Source of the DNA: Chitinophagaceae bacterium
Lineage (GTDB): Bacteria > Bacteroidota > Bacteroidia > Chitinophagales > Chitinophagaceae
Reading direction: 5' to 3'
DNA: 5,665 nucleotides
NCBI GenBank assembly: GCA_003456175.1
Contig: DMPB01000189.1
Span: 717-6,381 of the forward strand
Of the stretch, positions 4,956 to 5,665 are shown piece after piece. The notes under the pieces are model-generated. The model made no database searches. It saw only the letters and a program-made list of their open reading frames with translations, and was not told where the DNA came from. Each line of letters begins with the position of its first letter. Position 1 is the first letter of the stretch. Both the position numbers and the translations under genes were made by a program.

Positions 4956-5665
4956 ATGATAGCACAAGTAGCAGTAATTGGCGCAGGTACCATGGGTAAT
5001 GGTATTGCACACGTATTTGCACAATACGGTTTTAAAGTTCAGTTGATTGATGTTAATGAAGCACAATTACAAAAAGCACTCGCCACCATCACTAAAAATA
5101 TGGATCGCCAAGTGGCGAAAGGTGTTATCAGCGAAGCCGATAAACAAGCTGCTTTAGCGAATTTATCACTAGAAACTAACTTAGCTAAAGGTGTTGCCAG
5201 TGCCGATTTAGTGGTAGAGGCAGCCACCGAAAACGTAGCCATAAAACTTGATATTTTCAAGCAAATCGATGCTGCTGCACCGGCTCATTGTATTTTGGCA
5301 AGTAATACTTCTTCTATTTCTATTACAAAAATTGGTGCGGCAACACAGCGTCCGAATAAGGTGATTGGGATGCATTTTATGAATCCCGTCCCAATGAAGC
5401 CGATGGTTGAAACCATTCGCGGCTATCATACCTCCGATGAAACAATTGAGACAGCAAAGAAATTGTTAGCTCAGATGGGCAAGGAATGTATTCTCGTTAA
5501 TGACTCGCCAGGATTTGTTTCTAACCGCGTACTGATGTTAACCATTAATGAAGCTATTTTTATCCTACAAGAACAAGTCGCTTCAGCATCAGAGGTGGAT
5601 AGAATTTTCAAAACTTGCTTTGGTCACAAAATGGGACCGCTAGAAACTGCTGACTTGATTGGGTT
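4956..5665 (+). CDS. 3-hydroxyacyl-CoA (3-hydroxybutyryl-CoA) dehydrogenase, C-terminus cut by window edge
   Basis: The first 236 codons of a cytoplasmic NAD-dependent dehydrogenase that interconverts 3-hydroxyacyl-CoA and 3-oxoacyl-CoA in fatty acid beta-oxidation or butyrate-type metabolism. The Rossmann loop G-A-G-T-M-G is at 9-14, and Asp32 at the end of the second strand fits NAD rather than NADP. The catalytic set is present: Ser119 in S-N-T-S-S, His140 and Asn143 in H-F-M-N-P, Glu152 in V-E, and Asn190 in S-P-G-F-V-S-N-R. The C-terminal dimer domain begins at about 185 and is interrupted by the window end; a full protein is usually about 280-300 residues. The ATG at 4956 places the Rossmann motif at the usual distance. 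The name hbd or paaH would fit, but the substrate chain length cannot be told from the sequence. Base composition is higher in G+C than the preceding cluster (30 of 60 in 5101-5160). Confidence 0.95.
   Translation, partial: MIAQVAVIGAGTMGNGIAHVFAQYGFKVQLIDVNEAQLQKALATITKNMDRQVAKGVISEADKQAALANLSLETNLAKGVASADLVVEAATENVAIKLDIFKQIDAAAPAHCILASNTSSISITKIGAATQRPNKVIGMHFMNPVPMKPMVETIRGYHTSDETIETAKKLLAQMGKECILVNDSPGFVSNRVLMLTINEAIFILQEQVASASEVDRIFKTCFGHKMGPLETADLIG

Noticed and set aside
5039..5429. Two minus-strand open frames inside the dehydrogenase gene
   Set aside because: They are shadows of the dehydrogenase, which has every catalytic residue in frame.

Overview
The window looks like a chromosomal segment of a Bacteroidota bacterium, probably in or near the Chitinophagaceae. 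The evidence is a DUF4397 lipoprotein with an acidic stretch after its lipid-attachment cysteine, a beta-lactamase-fold serine hydrolase of a type common in that phylum, start codons without Shine-Dalgarno sequences, and -7 boxes of the TAnnTTTG type. The family assignment is inference; no rRNA or other marker gene is present.

Layout. (1) Positions 1-1907, minus strand: a DUF4397 lipoprotein that runs off the left edge and, upstream of it in transcription, a 411-residue serine hydrolase. Both carry export signals and act outside the cytoplasm. (2) Positions 1973-2695, plus strand: lipB, the octanoyltransferase of lipoic acid synthesis, divergent from the hydrolase across a 65-base gap. (3) Positions 2696-2840: a structured intergenic region with an all-A/T inverted repeat, a good -7 box and a strong 12-bp hairpin with a T-rich tail. 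(4) Positions 2841-4855, plus strand: three tightly spaced AT-rich genes. They encode an unrecognised 249-residue protein with an FIDPD motif, a PH-like plus SHOCT protein, and a DUF429 predicted RNase H-fold nuclease. (5) Positions 4956-5665, plus strand: the first 236 codons of a 3-hydroxyacyl-CoA dehydrogenase, which runs off the right edge and has a good TAnnTTTG promoter.

The flanking genes are ordinary metabolism and cell-envelope genes. The three-gene block is the accessory part and the best candidate for an undescribed system. Its gaps are 11 and 12 bases, its two junctions have nearly the same sequence, its base composition is lower in G+C than the genes on either side, and it pairs a likely nuclease with a scaffold-like protein and an unknown. 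No direct evidence in the window shows what it does; a defence or nucleic-acid-processing role is a hypothesis.

Apart from the gap at 2696-2840, every intergenic space is 100 bases or less. I see no tRNA, rRNA, CRISPR array, insertion sequence, integrase or convincing attachment site.
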